A stretch of 64,000 bases of DNA. Source: Osedax frankpressi (Eukaryota > Annelida > Polychaeta > Sabellida > Siboglinidae). A program made the position numbers and the translations under genes. The notes under the pieces are model-generated. The model saw only the letters and a list, made by a program, of their open reading frames with translations. It did not search any database and was not told the origin of the DNA. The stretch is taken from positions 38,275,717-38,339,716 of the forward strand of contig OZ038312.1 in assembly GCA_964035775.1 (NCBI GenBank), read 5' to 3'. Numbering within the stretch: the stretch's first letter is position 1; each line of letters starts with the position of its first letter. Positions 62,330 through 64,000 of the stretch are shown piece after piece.

Positions 62330-64000
62330 TATGCATGGCACACATGACTTGGAGTTTGTATAACTAATATATTAAAAATACCAAACGGGTAGTTCAGTTA
62401 TAAAAGACTAATTTTTCTTAAAAATAATGTCTATAATTATAATATATATAACTACATATATATAAGGTTATAACATTTATTTTAACATTTATTTAATTAT
62501 TAATTTGAATCACTATTATATATTCTTTTTTCAATATTGAGTGTTTGAATAATATAATTTTTTAAGAATAGTATTAATTTTATAGAGTGAAAGAGAAGAT
62601 AATAAACGAAATAGGTTGTTACTAATTAGTAGAAAACGTTTCATTAGGATGCTAACAGTTTACAAACAGCATACAATCCAGAAAATGTTTTCATTTGCAT
62701 TGCAAAATTTCTTTTATATTATTTTGATTAGAACACATTTTGTAAAACTGATATCATTCTGTTTGCTGGTTAAACAGGAAACCATCAAAGTCATTTTAGC
62801 TTTTTATATTAATTTTGTATTTTGTTATTTTAGTATATAAACCAATACTTGTTGTAACTTGATGTACAATGTACATTGTACATATCAATAAACCAAATGA
62901 TGTAACTACTATTCAATCTTTTATAAATATTTTAAATAAAAATTAAATATTTTATCTTAAAATAAATTATTATTAAATAAATTAAATTATAAAAATAAAT
63001 TATTATTATTATTTTTAATAAAAATTTTTAATAATAATATTTAATGTTCAATGAAATGTGTCTATGAATTAAAAAATTATAATCATTTCTATTATCATAA
63101 TCTCACGATTAGAATAATTTGCGTATTGATGTTGTAAATTTATCATTTTATACCATATTAGGTTATTTCGTAATAAAATTAACAAATATACATTTCACTA
63201 AATTTTTTATAATTAATTTGTATTATTTCACTTTATTTATATCGTTTTACATATGCTTCTTGATTTAAATGTTATGCACTCATACTTTATTAAAATAATA
63301 TAAATTGTATTAGCTTTTATAAGTGTTATCTATATTCCTATCGGTTAATATTGATACGTGTTTAATATATACATTTTGAATTGATTTTCCATATACTTCA
63401 AAATCACTCATGTATTACCATATATATATATATATATTGTGTGTGATTCTGAATTGATTATTGTTTTATCAATTATTTAAATTTTAAAATTAAACTTATA
63501 TATAAAACTAGACGACCTACAATAGATACCCTCCATCATCTACCGCGAATCCGATAAATATCAAATATAACTAAATATGTGTAGGTGTATAACAAAGTAA
63601 AAATGTGATTAAAAGTAAGATTAACAGGAACCTAATAATGTGAAAGTACACATATAAGGTTATATCCTATAGTTAAAAAATAAAAGTGTATCGAGATATA
63701 TAAAAATACACGAAACTAAAATTAGAGACCAAACTTTTGGTATACACATAATCGAGGTGAAGTTAGAGAAAGAAATATTAAATTAGTGAAGTGGGGAAAT
63801 AAACTATAACAAATTCTTGATTATTAAATTTAAATGTACAATAGTTTATTATACACATTGGAATTTCATTTTATTCTAGTTATTTATGTTGAAAATATAT
63901 ATCAGACATTATTTGCCGAAGTATCATAATCAATAATGAAGGGTGGAAGTTTCAAGTTTCTAGAATTTAAGAGTTGTCATTTTTGAAATAATAAATATAT
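62330..64000. other. AT-rich DNA, no gene seen
   Basis: No supported coding sequence. The 74-codon plus-strand frame at 62616-62840 has no recognisable domain. A short (TA)n lies at 63420-63438. Confidence 0.6.

Overview
The window is animal nuclear DNA: strongly AT-rich, with spliced genes whose introns mostly follow the GT-AG rule, and a very heavy load of microsatellites and minisatellites. A fused CAD protein, an HMBOX1-type homeobox gene and a TIR-SAM gene together point to a metazoan. The introns range from about 50 nt to 7 kb and the telomere-like arrays are TTAGGG-related. I cannot place it to phylum; a non-insect invertebrate such as a sponge or cnidarian grade animal fits best, and this is inference.

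Layout. 1-11330 (minus strand): the 5' part of an HMBOX1-like (HNF1/POU-type) homeobox gene. Seven well-supported exons and one tentative one were found by splice sites and reading phase. The last homeodomain helix lies off the left edge. Its introns are almost wholly tandem arrays. 11331-25850: AT-rich intergenic DNA with TA/TG microsatellites, a decayed LINE, one GC-rich island with an 18-bp repeat and a perfect 39-bp hairpin, and two longer arrays, one telomere-like. 25859-29532 (plus strand): a gene for a protein with three TIR-like segments and one SAM domain. 29821-54710 (minus strand): a complete CAD gene, for which I could place all 44 coding exons in consistent phase (2243 residues, close to the 2225 of human CAD). 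54711-64000: AT-rich DNA with microsatellites and no gene I can support.

The CAD product carries out the first three steps of pyrimidine synthesis. Glutamine amidotransferase feeds ammonia to carbamoyl-phosphate synthetase, aspartate transcarbamylase makes carbamoyl aspartate, and dihydroorotase closes the ring. The TIR-SAM gene and CAD are convergent, with stop codons 288 bp apart. CAD intron 6 (about 7.1 kb) holds a decayed DNA transposon on the opposite strand. Its transposase-like gene contains a roughly 4.3-kb minisatellite. The very long open frames usually seen there are frame artefacts of this repeat. The biologically sensible frame is a third one, rich in Asp, Gly and Glu.

The most notable signals are the three-TIR/SAM gene with a possible 28-nt intron, the acidic minisatellite inside a transposase exon, about 70 tandem copies of a 5' splice-site-like 9-mer on the strand opposite to the homeobox gene, and a consistent strand asymmetry of most large intronic arrays in both minus-strand genes.
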